A stretch of 64,000 nucleotides of DNA from JALZUR01 sp965205365 (GCA_965205365.1 CBDBGT010000013.1:310001-374000); one strand, 5' to 3'. Positions 27,003-35,243 are shown, counted from the stretch's first letter. Made by a program: numbers and translations. The notes: a model not told the origin generated them from the letters alone.

Positions 27003-27392
27003 ATGGTAGACATAATAATGTCAGAAAAATTATACGGCGAAATTGCCATAGAAAACAACAAACTAGAGTCCTTTGACAACCGTAACTCTCATAGAGATTA
27101 TGAAATTGAATTCACATGCCCAGAGTTTACATGTATTTGCCCCAAATCAGGTTTTCCTGACTTTGCCACAATTCATATTTTATATATTCCAAAAAAAAAA
27201 TGTGTAGAACTTAAATCTTTAAAGCTTTATATTAATCAATTTCGTGATGAAAAAATTTTCCACGAAGATGTAACAAATTTAATCCTAGAGGATTTAATAA
27301 AGCTTTTAGATCCTAAATTTATAGAAGTTGTTGCAGATTTTACAATACGAGGTAACATTCATACGTTAGTAACAGCTCGCCATGAGAATTAA
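27003..27392 (+). CDS. queF: NADPH-dependent 7-cyano-7-deazaguanine (preQ0) reductase QueF
   Basis: Reduces the nitrile of preQ0 to preQ1 in queuosine synthesis. 129 residues, the short single-domain (type I, YkvM-like) form. The motif CPEFTCICPKSGFPDFATI carries the catalytic Cys (second or third Cys) and Asp. VELKSLKLYINQFRDEKIFHE is the NADPH-binding QueF signature. ATG 27003 or ATG 27018 (MSEKLYGE) are both possible. I see no preQ1 riboswitch-like structure upstream. tRNA-Arg follows 9 bases later. Other queuosine genes are not in the window. Confidence 0.93.
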   Translation: MVDIIMSEKLYGEIAIENNKLESFDNRNSHRDYEIEFTCPEFTCICPKSGFPDFATIHILYIPKKKCVELKSLKLYINQFRDEKIFHEDVTNLILEDLIKLLDPKFIEVVADFTIRGNIHTLVTARHEN

Positions 27393-27401
27393 ACTAATTA
27401 C

Positions 27402-27478
27402 CCGCTGTTAGCTCAACTGGATAGAGTACTGGTCTTCGAAACCAGGGGTTGCAGGTTCAAGCCCTGCACGGCGGACCA
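27402..27478 (+). tRNA. tRNA-Arg (TCG)
   Basis: 77-nt cloverleaf. Acceptor CCGCTGT pairs with ACGGCGG (one G-T pair). D-arm AGCTC..GAGT, anticodon arm CTGGTCTTCGAAACCAG with anticodon TCG, and T-arm GCAGGTTCAAGCCCTGC. The CCA end is encoded. Confidence 0.93.
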
Positions 27479-27680
27479 TTATTCAAGTATAGGTTTAGCA
27501 AAAATAAAAAACACGAATAACTGCCTGCACTTAGTAGGTTTAATCTGAGGAAGGTTTTAACAATGAATATTTCAAAAAATTTCATGTCATTTCAAATTTT
27601 GAAGCCCCTAGGATTTTTGCAAAGCCTCTTAATAGCTACAAAATACTAATTCATATTTGATTCTCTAGAGCTACTCAACT

Positions 27681-28151
27681 TCAAAAAGGGGCAAAAAATG
27701 GAGGAACATAAAAAGGGATTCTGTGTGCAGCAGCATTGCCCTTTAGTTTTAGTTCTTTAAGCCAATCATTAAAGCTCAATAGGCTACCAATAAAAACTTT
27801 ATCTACGCTAAGCTCATTAAAATACTTCCAATTAAATTGTACTTTTGAAGGTTTTTTTTCAAATGGTAATGGGTCTACGACACCCTTGTGATATAAAACT
27901 GCCCATAAAAAGCAATCTATTATTCCTTGAATGTTAACTAGGATTGAATTTAGATGTACTTCAATAGCATTTATTTCTTTACCTTGAAGAGGGTTAGTTT
28001 GATTGACTGCAGCTATATTAATGAGTTTTAGAAAACTATGTTCTAGCATCGACAGCCTTCTTATTACTCCATTTACAATATAACTGTAGCTGTTTTCATT
28101 TTGAATATTGTTTTGTATAGAGCCAACAGAAATAATACTCTTGCAAATCAT
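27681..28151 (-). CDS. HEPN-like small protein, function unknown
   Basis: 156 residues, mostly helical, no signal peptide. The C-terminal motif KGNAAAHRIPFYVPP resembles the (R/K)...AHRIPLY.PP motif seen in some HEPN-like RNase-domain proteins, but I cannot confirm it. The protein stops soon after this motif (ending FFAPF), shorter than expected, so the C-terminus may be truncated. No clear ribosome-binding site before the ATG. It stands alone between tRNA-Arg and ~540 bases of decayed DNA, which suggests an acquired or decaying gene. Confidence 0.5.
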   Translation of the reverse strand: MICKSIISVGSIQNNIQNENSYSYIVNGVIRRLSMLEHSFLKLINIAAVNQTNPLQGKEINAIEVHLNSILVNIQGIIDCFLWAVLYHKGVVDPLPFEKKPSKVQFNWKYFNELSVDKVFIGSLLSFNDWLKELKLKGNAAAHRIPFYVPPFFAPF

Positions 28152-28695
28152 TGCATAAGTATGGGTTAAGTTTGTTGGTAATGGAATTAATTATTTTATA
28201 AATGAATATGAGGAACTGTGGGTTTTTTTAAAAAGCGGCCGTTATGAAATTGAGTTGAGTTGAACCAATAATAAGAAAGTTTGCCATTGGTGGTAACAAC
28301 TGGATGTTTAGGGACACTGTTGAAGGCGCACATGGTTTAAGTGTACTTTACATGGGGTAGTTTAGATTTGCACTCACTCTAAAGGTTAACGGCAAAGATC
28401 CATTTACAGTGATGACTAAAAATATTTAACAAATTGCCCGCTGCTCAAACCCTTAAAGATTATTAAGCTTTGGCTGATCTACTAACTAAATAGATGTCAA
28501 CAGTGGGGCTGATGAAGTGCTTACGCTGAAGTTAAAGACTCACAACTTAATAAATATCTTAAGGCATAGCCTGTAATTCTTACATGGTGGCACATTTAGT
28601 ATCCAGTTTGTTTCTAAAAACTTGTTTCTAGCACATTTCTAAAATATAAGAGCAAAGAATTTTTAAAAACGAAAACCTAACTTTGGATTTTAATT
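28152..28695. other. Gene-poor stretch with decayed coding-like sequence
   Basis: No intact gene. Around 28320-28430 the plus strand reads as interrupted coding sequence (LTLKVNGKDPFTVMTKNI, stops on both sides). I cannot assign a family. The final ~50 bases are the 5' leader of the TIGR02147 gene. Confidence 0.35.
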
Positions 28696-29532
28696 ATGGT
28701 TAATACTTATATGTTTCTTGAAACCAATAGGCTTCTCTCAGAGAAGTTTAATGAAAAAAAGTCAAGGAATCCTTCTTTTTCAATTAGAGCGTGGGCCTCT
28801 CAAATAGGGCTTAGTTCTCATGGAGGATTACAGCAAATTCTGGCCGGAAAAAGAACTGTGCCAAAAAAATATATCCCAGGGATTATTAGGTCTCTTAACT
28901 TTTCTACTGGTGAGGCCATGTACTTTGAAACTCTTATTGACTTTGAAAAGGCCAAAACACCTGAAGAACAAGATATTTACTATAAAAGACTAAACCATTT
29001 AAGACCTAATAAGAAAGAAGTACAAGTTGTTGAAATTGAAAATTTCAAATATTTCCAAAACCCTCTTCATTCAATAGTTAGAACAATGCTTGAAAGAAAG
29101 GACTTTGAAAGTAATCCTGAGTGGATAAGAAAGCAGCTGAGAGTAAAGACAACTAAGCGGGAAATCAAAGAGGTCATTCAAAGGCTAATAACTCTTGGCT
29201 TTGTTATGGAAGAGCAGGGGAAACTCAACAAAACTCATAGGCATATCAAGAATAAAATTGATGCCCCCTCAAAGGCTGTTGAGGAATACCACCAGAAAAT
29301 GAGCTTAATGGCTTCAGAGGAAATAAAAAAACAAGACATAAATCAAAGAGAGTATAACAGCTTTTGTATGAATATCCAAAAAGGAAAAATAAAAGATGCA
29401 AAAAAGAAAATAAGGAATTTCGTGGATGAATTTATTACAGAGTTTGAAGCTCCAAATAAAAAATCTAATGAAACTTATCAACTCAATGTTCAACTATTTT
29501 CACTAACTAAAACTAATGGAGGTTTATCATGA
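28696..29532 (+). CDS. TIGR02147-family putative transcriptional regulator
   Basis: 278 residues. It matches the TIGR02147 family found in Bdellovibrio relatives and Fibrobacter. An N-terminal HTH-like region includes SFSIRAWASQIGLSSHGGLQ, then LAGKRTVPKKYI and the YFETLIDFEKAKTPEEQ..YY helix. A winged-HTH-like segment follows (KQLRVKTTKREIKEVIQRLI) and LGFVMEEQGKLNKT. Its TGA overlaps the ATG of the next gene (ATGA), so it is cotranslated with the secreted SUMF1-like protein at 29529. These regulators usually sit next to secreted-protein genes; a regulatory partnership is inferred. Confidence 0.8.
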   Translation: MVNTYMFLETNRLLSEKFNEKKSRNPSFSIRAWASQIGLSSHGGLQQILAGKRTVPKKYIPGIIRSLNFSTGEAMYFETLIDFEKAKTPEEQDIYYKRLNHLRPNKKEVQVVEIENFKYFQNPLHSIVRTMLERKDFESNPEWIRKQLRVKTTKREIKEVIQRLITLGFVMEEQGKLNKTHRHIKNKIDAPSKAVEEYHQKMSLMASEEIKKQDINQREYNSFCMNIQKGKIKDAKKKIRNFVDEFITEFEAPNKKSNETYQLNVQLFSLTKTNGGLS

Positions 29533-30938
29533 AACGAACATTTTTAAGTACAATGCTTTTAGCATTGGGGCTTCAGGTAACAACTGGTCTTGCCCAAGAA
29601 ATTAAGAAGGGTGTAATTAAACCAAGTGCACTCAAAGGAATAAAAAACCTTGAAGGGTTACAGGCAATAGCCGATGGTGCTGGTAACGGTGGGGATACCT
29701 GCGAAAATCGCATAAAGGTCATTAGCAATGATATCGAATTTTGGATTTTACGGGAAGGCTCTGAGTCTCTCAAGCTACCTTCAGGTCTTTCCCATAAGGA
29801 GTATGACAGTAGAATGTTAAATAAATTGAGGGCAGGCTATCCCATAGTTTGCACTGCTGATAAAGTTTACGTGGGAAGAGCAGAGAAGACTTGTAAAAAT
29901 TATGAAGGAAGTGATGGAGTAAGTCGAATTAAGTGTAACCTAGAGCGTTTTAATAACCTAAGTGAAGAGAATCAATACAGACTCATTCATCATGAATATG
30001 CAGGCTTGGCAGGCTTTGAAGTGAACACAGGTGAGGAGTCAAAGTATTTTATATCAAACCAATTGGCTGCATACCTAGAAAATCAAGTTGTAAAAAGACT
30101 TGTTATAAAAAGAGTTGCGGACTTGAATATTGAGCTAGTTCCTATATCTGGAGATACTTTTAATATGGGCTCTCCTAAAGGAGAAGGTGGACGAGATGAT
30201 GATGAAGAGCTTAGAAACGTCACCATTGATTATAATTTTGAAATGATGACAACTGAGGTGACACAAGATTTATACGTGAAAGTTACGGGTGTTAATCCTT
30301 CTCGCTTTAAAAACAAAAGAGACTGTCCAGATACTTACAAAGTTGTAGAAACTGAAAAATGGGGACTAGAGTCTTTATGCCCTAATCATCCAGTGGAAAA
30401 CGTGTCTTATAATGAGGTTATAAAGTTTATTGCTCTTCTTAATGCCAAGACGGGAATGAACTATAGATTACCAACAGAAGCTGAATGGGAATTAGCAGCG
30501 AGGGCAGGGCGACAGGCGGCCTACTTTTTTGGGAATAATCCAAAATTTCTTAGTGAGTATGCGATATTCAATGGGAACTCAGAAAGGCAAACTCAAGCAG
30601 TAGGACCTTTAAGAAACTATGCGAACAAGCCTAATAAAAATGGCCTCTATGATATCCATGGAAATGTATGGGAGTTGGTACAAGAAGGAAGCAATCACAT
30701 TGTAAAAGCTCCGATCTATGTCCGTAGAAATGTATGGGAGTGGGTACAGGATTTGTATACTGAGTCACCATCTGGAGGTGTGAATCCTGTTGGTTCGTTT
30801 GCTATTGCGATTCGTGGCGGCAGCTGGGAAAATGCCGCTGGGGGGTTGCGGTCGGCAAGTCGTATTTCCTATGGCTATGGCTACTACGATTTTCGCTCCT
30901 TCATAGTTGGGTTCCGCCTTGTGAGTACATTAGACTAA
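29529..30938 (+). CDS. Secreted SUMF1-like (FGE-fold) protein with a novel N-terminal domain
   Basis: 469 residues. A Sec signal peptide (about residues 1-22, ALGLQVTTGLAQ) leads to an N-terminal domain with Cys-rich segments and HHEYAGLAGFE (about 160). A C-terminal SUMF1/EgtB-like domain follows: MGSPKGEGGRDDDE, VTQDLYVKVTGVNPSRFK, YRLPTEAEWELAARAG, GLYDIHGNVWE, RGGSWENAAGGLRSASR, VGFRLV. The two Cys of true formylglycine-generating enzymes are absent near RGGSW, so catalysis of that kind is unlikely. There is a 22-residue insertion between two near-copies of NVWE(L/W)VQ. It overlaps the upstream regulator and is followed by a clear terminator. Confidence 0.85.
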   Translation: MKRTFLSTMLLALGLQVTTGLAQEIKKGVIKPSALKGIKNLEGLQAIADGAGNGGDTCENRIKVISNDIEFWILREGSESLKLPSGLSHKEYDSRMLNKLRAGYPIVCTADKVYVGRAEKTCKNYEGSDGVSRIKCNLERFNNLSEENQYRLIHHEYAGLAGFEVNTGEESKYFISNQLAAYLENQVVKRLVIKRVADLNIELVPISGDTFNMGSPKGEGGRDDDEELRNVTIDYNFEMMTTEVTQDLYVKVTGVNPSRFKNKRDCPDTYKVVETEKWGLESLCPNHPVENVSYNEVIKFIALLNAKTGMNYRLPTEAEWELAARAGRQAAYFFGNNPKFLSEYAIFNGNSERQTQAVGPLRNYANKPNKNGLYDIHGNVWELVQEGSNHIVKAPIYVRRNVWEWVQDLYTESPSGGVNPVGSFAIAIRGGSWENAAGGLRSASRISYGYGYYDFRSFIVGFRLVSTLD

Positions 30939-30967
30939 ATACTTTTAACCTTTTACATTTAACTTTA

Positions 30968-31010
30968 TCCCCTGAGTTTGACGTGAGCAAAACCCAGGGG
31001 ACATTTTTTT
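30968..31010 (+). terminator. Rho-independent terminator of the regulator/SUMF1-like operon
   Basis: TCCCCTGAGTTT (30968-30979) pairs with AAACCCAGGGGA (30990-31001) at 11 of 12 positions, with a 10-base loop. A run of seven T follows directly (31004-31010). It lies 30 bases after the stop codon. Confidence 0.85.
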
Positions 31011-31170
31011 AGGTAGTGATATTTTGAAACCCCTTTTTCTCATGTGGAAAACAAGAAGAAATGATGTTTTTAAATTTTTTCTTGAAGCAAATATCTAAAA
31101 TCATTAGCTGTTTCGTAAGCGCTTCATCAGTTCCATTCTTTGTTTAAAATCATAAATTTGTTAAAGTGGG

Positions 31171-31240
31171 CTCCTTACCTAAAGGAGATTCATTAATGGC
31201 AAAATTTAATCCAATACGTGATAAAAATAAAATTTTATAA
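31171..31240 (+). other. Hairpin that masks a ribosome-binding site before a 14-codon ORF
   Basis: CTCCTT (31171-31176) pairs perfectly with AAGGAG (31182-31187) around a 5-base loop. That AAGGAG is 8 bases before an ATG at 31196. The ATG opens a 14-codon frame, MAKFNPIRDKNKIL, ending in TAA (31238-31240). It could be the 5' remnant of a lost gene, a leader peptide, or chance. The rest of 31011-31472 holds no gene that I can see. Confidence 0.4.
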
Positions 31241-31472
31241 ACTAAACCTTTAAAGATTCTTTTTTCAAAAAAAACACTATGCAAAAAGAAAAGCACAAGC
31301 CTTCTTACACAACATACATAAATAAGTATCTTAGATCTACATATAAAATAAAAAAACCATTGATTTTATGAATTTAAAATATTGGCAAAAGTAACAATTT
31401 TAATTATACTCTTAATAAAAAAGGAATAAAACGCTAGCACTAAGCAAAAATTTAATAAAAAGGAAAGTTTAA

Positions 31473-32186
31473 ATGTTTAATATTACAGAAACCTCAGGCC
31501 TTTGGGCAAAGGAAGAAAATTTTAAGCATATCACTCTCACATCTATTGACAGCACTAACAATTATGCAAAAGAAAACATAGTATCTTTTAACCAAAGCCC
31601 GTACCTAATCTTTGCAAGTGAGCAAACAAAGGGACGGGGCCGTAGAGAAAATACATGGGTCTCTCCTAGTAAGAATACTGGACTCCTCTGCTCCTTTGTA
31701 TTTAAGGTTAACACTCCCCCTCAACCTATTGCTGTCCCCTGCTTTGGCTGGGCTGTTTACAAAGCTTTAAGTGGTGCCTTTAATGTAAACTTTAATGTAA
31801 AAGCACCCAATGACATCTACATTCAAGAGTCTAAGGTTGGCGGCCTTCTTCTTGAATCTGTTTCAAAAGGTAATGACCACCACCTTATTCTAGGCTTAGG
31901 GCTGAATATTTTTTCTCACCCTAACATAAACAATTCAAATTCTATCTTAAATTTTATAAAAAAACGTGAGATTAAAGAAAGTCAGTGGAAGCAATTTTTA
32001 TCTCACCTGATTTCATTATCCTCTCAGGCTGCCATTGCAGCGCAAGATTCTAAAATTTCTAAGCCTATCATTGCTCAACTAGAGCCTGCTCTTAAAAAAC
32101 ATGAAAACAATAAAATTAAAAGTCTACTTCCTAACGGAGGCCTTGAATTAAATAATGGAACCACTATACACTGGAGAGATGTTTAA
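31473..32186 (+). CDS. birA: Biotin--[acetyl-CoA-carboxylase] ligase (BirA-type, no HTH)
   Basis: Forms biotinyl-AMP and transfers biotin to the carrier lysine of acetyl-CoA carboxylase. 237 residues: catalytic plus C-terminal domain, without the DNA-binding domain of E. coli BirA, so it is an enzyme only. Motifs: the substrate loop TKGRGRRENTWVSPS, KAPNDIYI (the KWPND position, here with Ala) and KVGGLLLES. The AAGGA site before ATG 31473 is clear. The downstream gene starts within its last codons. Confidence 0.9.
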   Translation: MFNITETSGLWAKEENFKHITLTSIDSTNNYAKENIVSFNQSPYLIFASEQTKGRGRRENTWVSPSKNTGLLCSFVFKVNTPPQPIAVPCFGWAVYKALSGAFNVNFNVKAPNDIYIQESKVGGLLLESVSKGNDHHLILGLGLNIFSHPNINNSNSILNFIKKREIKESQWKQFLSHLISLSSQAAIAAQDSKISKPIIAQLEPALKKHENNKIKSLLPNGGLELNNGTTIHWRDV

Positions 32187-32739
32187 TATAATAAAAAAAA
32201 TTTTTTCAACTTTTTTACTTTTACTTTTTTCAATTCTCATCATCTTATTTTTTAAAACAGGAGCTTATAAGGCTGTAGAAATTATAAAAACCAAGCCCCC
32301 ACAGCTTCATATGTTTTATATTAAAAACATAGGCCCTTACCACAAAGTTGTTGAAGGTATCCAAAAAGTTGAAAAAATTTTCAAAAACCAAAAACTTCCG
32401 TGCACAAAAACTTTTGGCCACTTCCTAAGTGATCCTAAAGTAATTGAACACGATAAACTCATAAGTCATGTTGGTTGTGCTTTTTATAAAGTAGAGACTA
32501 AAAAACTTCTTAGGCCCATAAAAGGTGTCAAAGAAAAATTATTTGGATTTAAGTATAAAGAAAAAATTTGCTATAAAGGAACATTCAAAGGCTCTCCTGC
32601 ACTAAGCGCAATAAAAGTCTACCCTAAACTTTATAAATTAGCACAAAAAAACAGGATTAAGCTTAGACCTGACTCACTTGAAATCTACACTGTTCATGAA
32701 GAAAAGGTGACCACAGATGTTTATCTTTGTGAAAAATAG
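32179..32739 (+). CDS. Membrane-anchored GyrI-like small-molecule-binding domain protein
   Basis: ATG 32179 overlaps the birA end by 8 bases, with GGAG just upstream, giving about 186 residues; ATG 32155 lies inside birA and is less likely. An N-terminal membrane helix (about residues 5-27) is followed by a domain resembling the GyrI-like/AraC effector-binding fold: HMFYIKNIGPYHKVVEGIQK, KTFGHFLSDPKVI and a late YEIYTVHEEKVTTDVYLCEK-like end. Such domains bind small molecules; the ligand is unknown. Coupled to birA by overlap, so probably cotranscribed. Confidence 0.65.
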   Translation: MFNIIKKIFSTFLLLLFSILIILFFKTGAYKAVEIIKTKPPQLHMFYIKNIGPYHKVVEGIQKVEKIFKNQKLPCTKTFGHFLSDPKVIEHDKLISHVGCAFYKVETKKLLRPIKGVKEKLFGFKYKEKICYKGTFKGSPALSAIKVYPKLYKLAQKNRIKLRPDSLEIYTVHEEKVTTDVYLCEK

Positions 32740-32877
32740 TTTTTTTATGACCATTATTTTATGCAAGCTTTTTTCATAGACTTTATAAAACTTATTAGCT
32801 TTAAAAAATGTAAAGGATGTAAAAATCTTTTATAAACTCCAAAGGCCACCAGCTATTTAAACACACCACCCATTGAT

Positions 32878-32883
32878 TAAATA
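32878..32883. repeat. Target-site duplication, left copy (TAAATA)
   Basis: The six bases TAAATA directly precede the left inverted repeat at 32884 and recur at 35272-35277 directly after the right one. Confidence 0.6.
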
Positions 32884-32987
32884 ACCCGAGCTCAGACTTT
32901 TCCAAAGATCTAAGTATAAATAAAAGATCACCTTAAGCCTTTTGTAAGATGTAGTTTTTTTTATTGATCTGAAAAAAGGAGCTTGGA

Positions 32988-33320
32988 ATGATCAAAGAGA
33001 ACCAAATTATAGAGATTTTTACTCTTGTTAACGACTTTATTTTAGGACTAAATTACGAACAGCGCAAACTCACACCCAGCAAAAGGAAGAGGGGTTTTTT
33101 TCCTGGGTTATCTGAATCTGAAGTCATCACAATCTGTTTGTTGTTCCAGTTTTCTGGTTTTAGAAATTTTAAAGCTTTTTATATAGGCTATGTTTAAAAA
33201 TTTCTAAAACCTTATTTCCCAAAACTCTTATTCTACAAATAATAGAGAACAGGGCCACTAGATTTTTTCCTCTTAACCATACTCTCAAAGTATTTAGTAT
33301 GTTTTTCCCTTAGAGTTTTA
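32988..33320 (+). pseudogene. IS982-family transposase, N-terminal part (decayed)
   Basis: The frame from ATG 32988 (69 codons) matches the N-terminal region of IS982 transposases: LVNDFILGLNYEQRK, then GLSESEVITICLLFQFSGF and RNFKAFY, equivalent to SEVISILILFHPCGFRTFK in the intact copy at 44245. An AAGGAG-like site precedes it. After the TAA at 33195-33197 weak similarity continues with frameshifts to about 33320 (KFLKPYFPKLL). The end is approximate. Confidence 0.75.
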
Positions 33321-33373
33321 TAATTTTTAATAAAAACGATAATATAAGTTCTAGAGTGATCTTTTTTTTAATT

Positions 33374-33829
33374 TCAGAAAGGAAAAAGTTCTAAATGCTC
33401 TATTTCACCTTTAACGACTTTTTTTATACCTCTTGCAAGGTCCTTAGATCCGAGAGAGCACTTAAGAATCTGTAATGTTTTTGAAGTATCAAAGTTAAAT
33501 TTTAGAGAGCATGTTTGGTTCATCATTTCTTCATCAATAACTGTACATAAAATTGCAGAGTTATGAAGTGCAGGCGAATCAAATGAAATATGAGTTTTTT
33601 TAGAGAACTCGTTTTTATTAGCAGGGCATGTATAACAACTGTTATCTGTTGCACAAAATGTGCTTGCCTTTGGAAACATTAAGCTGCTTCCTGTGCAGTA
33701 AAAAAGAACATATAGTTTATCTAAGTTCTTTGTGTAAACTCCACCACAAACAAACCATCTATTTTTAATGTCTCCATCTTTACCAACATGATCTTTTCTA
33801 TAAATTACTTGTCCAGGCTTTAGAGACAT
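33374..33829 (-). CDS. Candidate toxin gene (unknown family) paired with a Panacea antitoxin
   Basis: 151 residues, no signal peptide or membrane helix. The opening MSLKPGQVIYRKDH, followed by RWFVCGGVY and LYVLFYCTGSS, has the strand pattern and KPG start of SH3-like/MazF-PemK-type toxins, but I cannot confirm that fold. Several Cys cluster in the middle (TFCATDNSCYTCPANKNEF), possibly metal-binding. It starts directly at the stop of the Panacea gene (TAA then ATG, no spacer), which implies translational coupling. Panacea antitoxins are known to pair with varied, often unrelated toxins. Toxicity is inferred from context only. Confidence 0.6.
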   Translation of the reverse strand: MSLKPGQVIYRKDHVGKDGDIKNRWFVCGGVYTKNLDKLYVLFYCTGSSLMFPKASTFCATDNSCYTCPANKNEFSKKTHISFDSPALHNSAILCTVIDEEMMNQTCSLKFNFDTSKTLQILKCSLGSKDLARGIKKVVKGEIEHLELFPF

Positions 33830-34366
33830 TTATTTAAATTCTTCATACTTTGCACGCAGAAACTCTCTTTTTTTTAGATCAGTTTCTTTTTCAATCTGAA
33901 GATGAAATGGTATTTCTAGATTTTCACCCTTTTTATGAACTATATTCCAAAGTTCACCTTTCTCATGGGTTTTTTTAATTAGTTCACTCGCTGTTGATTT
34001 CTTATATTGAAAGGAGAGCCTTTCAAGTATTTCTATTTGTCGATCAGAAAAAAGATCTTCATCAAATTCAAATTTTGGTGAAATAGTATATATTTCACTG
34101 TCACCACCAGAAGGACTTTCAGAAATATCAACATCAAATGAGTTTAAAAAATCTGTATCATTAAAGCTTATAATTTTGTTTCTAATCTCTGGAGAAACAG
34201 GTCCAAGAGCCCATGCTTGATACTTCAGGTTTGTTGCGCTAACTCCAGTTTCTTTGACATGCTCTAGATCAAAAAAATAAAGAAGTTTGAGAAGTTTAGT
34301 AAGCTTGCAGTTCTCTGTATTTTGTATGAAGTAAGCAATAATATGGTATACAAAGTGTTTTTCCAT
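33830..34366 (-). CDS. Panacea-domain (SocA/DUF4065-type) antitoxin
   Basis: 178 residues. It opens with the Panacea/DUF4065 signature: VYHIIAYFIQ, then CKLTKLLKLLYFFDLEHVKE and YQAWALGPVSPEI. The second half carries the typical SFQYKKSTASELIKKTHE and GELWNIV motifs. The Panacea domain is a promiscuous antitoxin module that neutralises different toxins. It is the first gene of a two-gene unit; the next gene begins at its stop codon. A TATAAT lies 8 bases before the ATG with no ribosome-binding site, hinting at a leaderless mRNA. The unit sits inside a dead IS982 transposase. Confidence 0.85.
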   Translation of the reverse strand: MEKHFVYHIIAYFIQNTENCKLTKLLKLLYFFDLEHVKETGVSATNLKYQAWALGPVSPEIRNKIISFNDTDFLNSFDVDISESPSGGDSEIYTISPKFEFDEDLFSDRQIEILERLSFQYKKSTASELIKKTHEKGELWNIVHKKGENLEIPFHLQIEKETDLKKREFLRAKYEEFK

Positions 34367-34374
34367 AACATTAC

Positions 34375-34401
34375 ATTATAACATATAGGTTCAAAGTTGA
34401 A
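34375..34401 (-). promoter_or_regulatory. Probable promoter of the Panacea toxin-antitoxin unit
   Basis: Minus strand: TTCAAC (34401-34396) and a perfect TATAAT (34380-34375) with a 15-base spacer. The antitoxin ATG follows 8 bases after TATAAT, at the expected transcription start. Spacing is short for sigma70, so certainty is low. Confidence 0.35.
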
Positions 34402-34445
34402 TACTTTTAAATTTTGTTAGCTATCTTTTTAAATTTTAAAGCGCC

Positions 34446-34582
34446 TTATATTCGATCTGGTGATTTGTGTTCTGTGTTTTTCTCAAAATCTAATTCAAAT
34501 TTTAGAGCTTTTAGCTGGTTTAAAGTTGTTATTTTATAAGGCTCTATTCCAAAAGCGCCTTGTTTTTAGAAGTCAAGTTCAT
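34446..34582 (-). pseudogene. Decayed short ORF upstream of the toxin-antitoxin unit
   Basis: An ATG at 34582 (AGGT upstream) opens MNLTSKNK. One frame over, an uninterrupted stretch reads KQGAFGIEPYKITTLNQLKA followed by LKFELDFEKNTEHKSPDRI and a stop at 34446. A single frameshift near 34565 would join them into a ~45-residue protein. Family not recognised. It points the same way as the toxin-antitoxin genes and lies within the passenger segment. Confidence 0.3.
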
Positions 34583-34679
34583 GTAAGTACCTAATAATAC
34601 GAAAGGCTTGGATTTAAATAGGTTTGTGGAACTTAAAAAATATTCAGCACACCTTAACTCTTTATTTTCCTAAACTCAC

Positions 34680-35243
34680 TTATGGAATCAAATTACAGGA
34701 ATATCTATTCTAGACTCTGAGCCCCATGAGTGTTTGTAACAACAAAAGAATCAGTGGCCATAAAACCTTTAAGGGGCTTTGAAAGCGTAAAAAAATCAAC
34801 AATGGGTTGGTTCTCTTTGGTTTTAAAGTTCATATTATTATTTCCCATAAAGGAGAGCTCCTAAACTTCACTATGACCCCAGGAAACGTTCATGATACAA
34901 AGCCTTTAGAGAATCTTACAGATGGTTTGTTTGGAAAGCGGAGATAAGGGGTATATCTCACAAAAACTCTTTAAAAAACTTATGGCTAAAGGTGTTTAAG
35001 TTGATTACTCATTTAAAATCAAATATGAAAAATAAGTTTGCACCACTTTTTCATAAACTTCTACTGAGAAAAAGATATATTGTTGAGACTGTTTTTAGAA
35101 TTTTAAAGGAAGAGTTTTATATTGAACACTCAAGACACCAAGGTCTTAAAAAACTTTATAGTGAATCTTTTATGAGCATTAGCTCTGCATATTGTCTCCG
35201 CCCTTTTAAACCGACAATACGTGCCATGAAAATAGAGTGTTAA
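34680..35243 (+). pseudogene. IS982-family transposase, C-terminal part (decayed)
   Basis: Three frames together read as the catalytic and C-terminal part of an IS982 transposase: VCNNKRISGHKTFKG (like VCRNKRIKRNKVFKD in the intact copy), STMGWF, TMTPGNVHDTKPLENL, KLLLRKRYIVETVFRILKEE and IEHSRHQGL. There are frameshifts or stops near 34790, 34945 and 35000. The last frame is open at 34992-35243. It is the other half of the gene begun at 32988. Confidence 0.8.

Noticed and set aside
29529..30938. Active formylglycine-generating enzyme
   Set aside because: The catalytic Cys pair expected after the RGGS motif is absent, so only the fold can be claimed.
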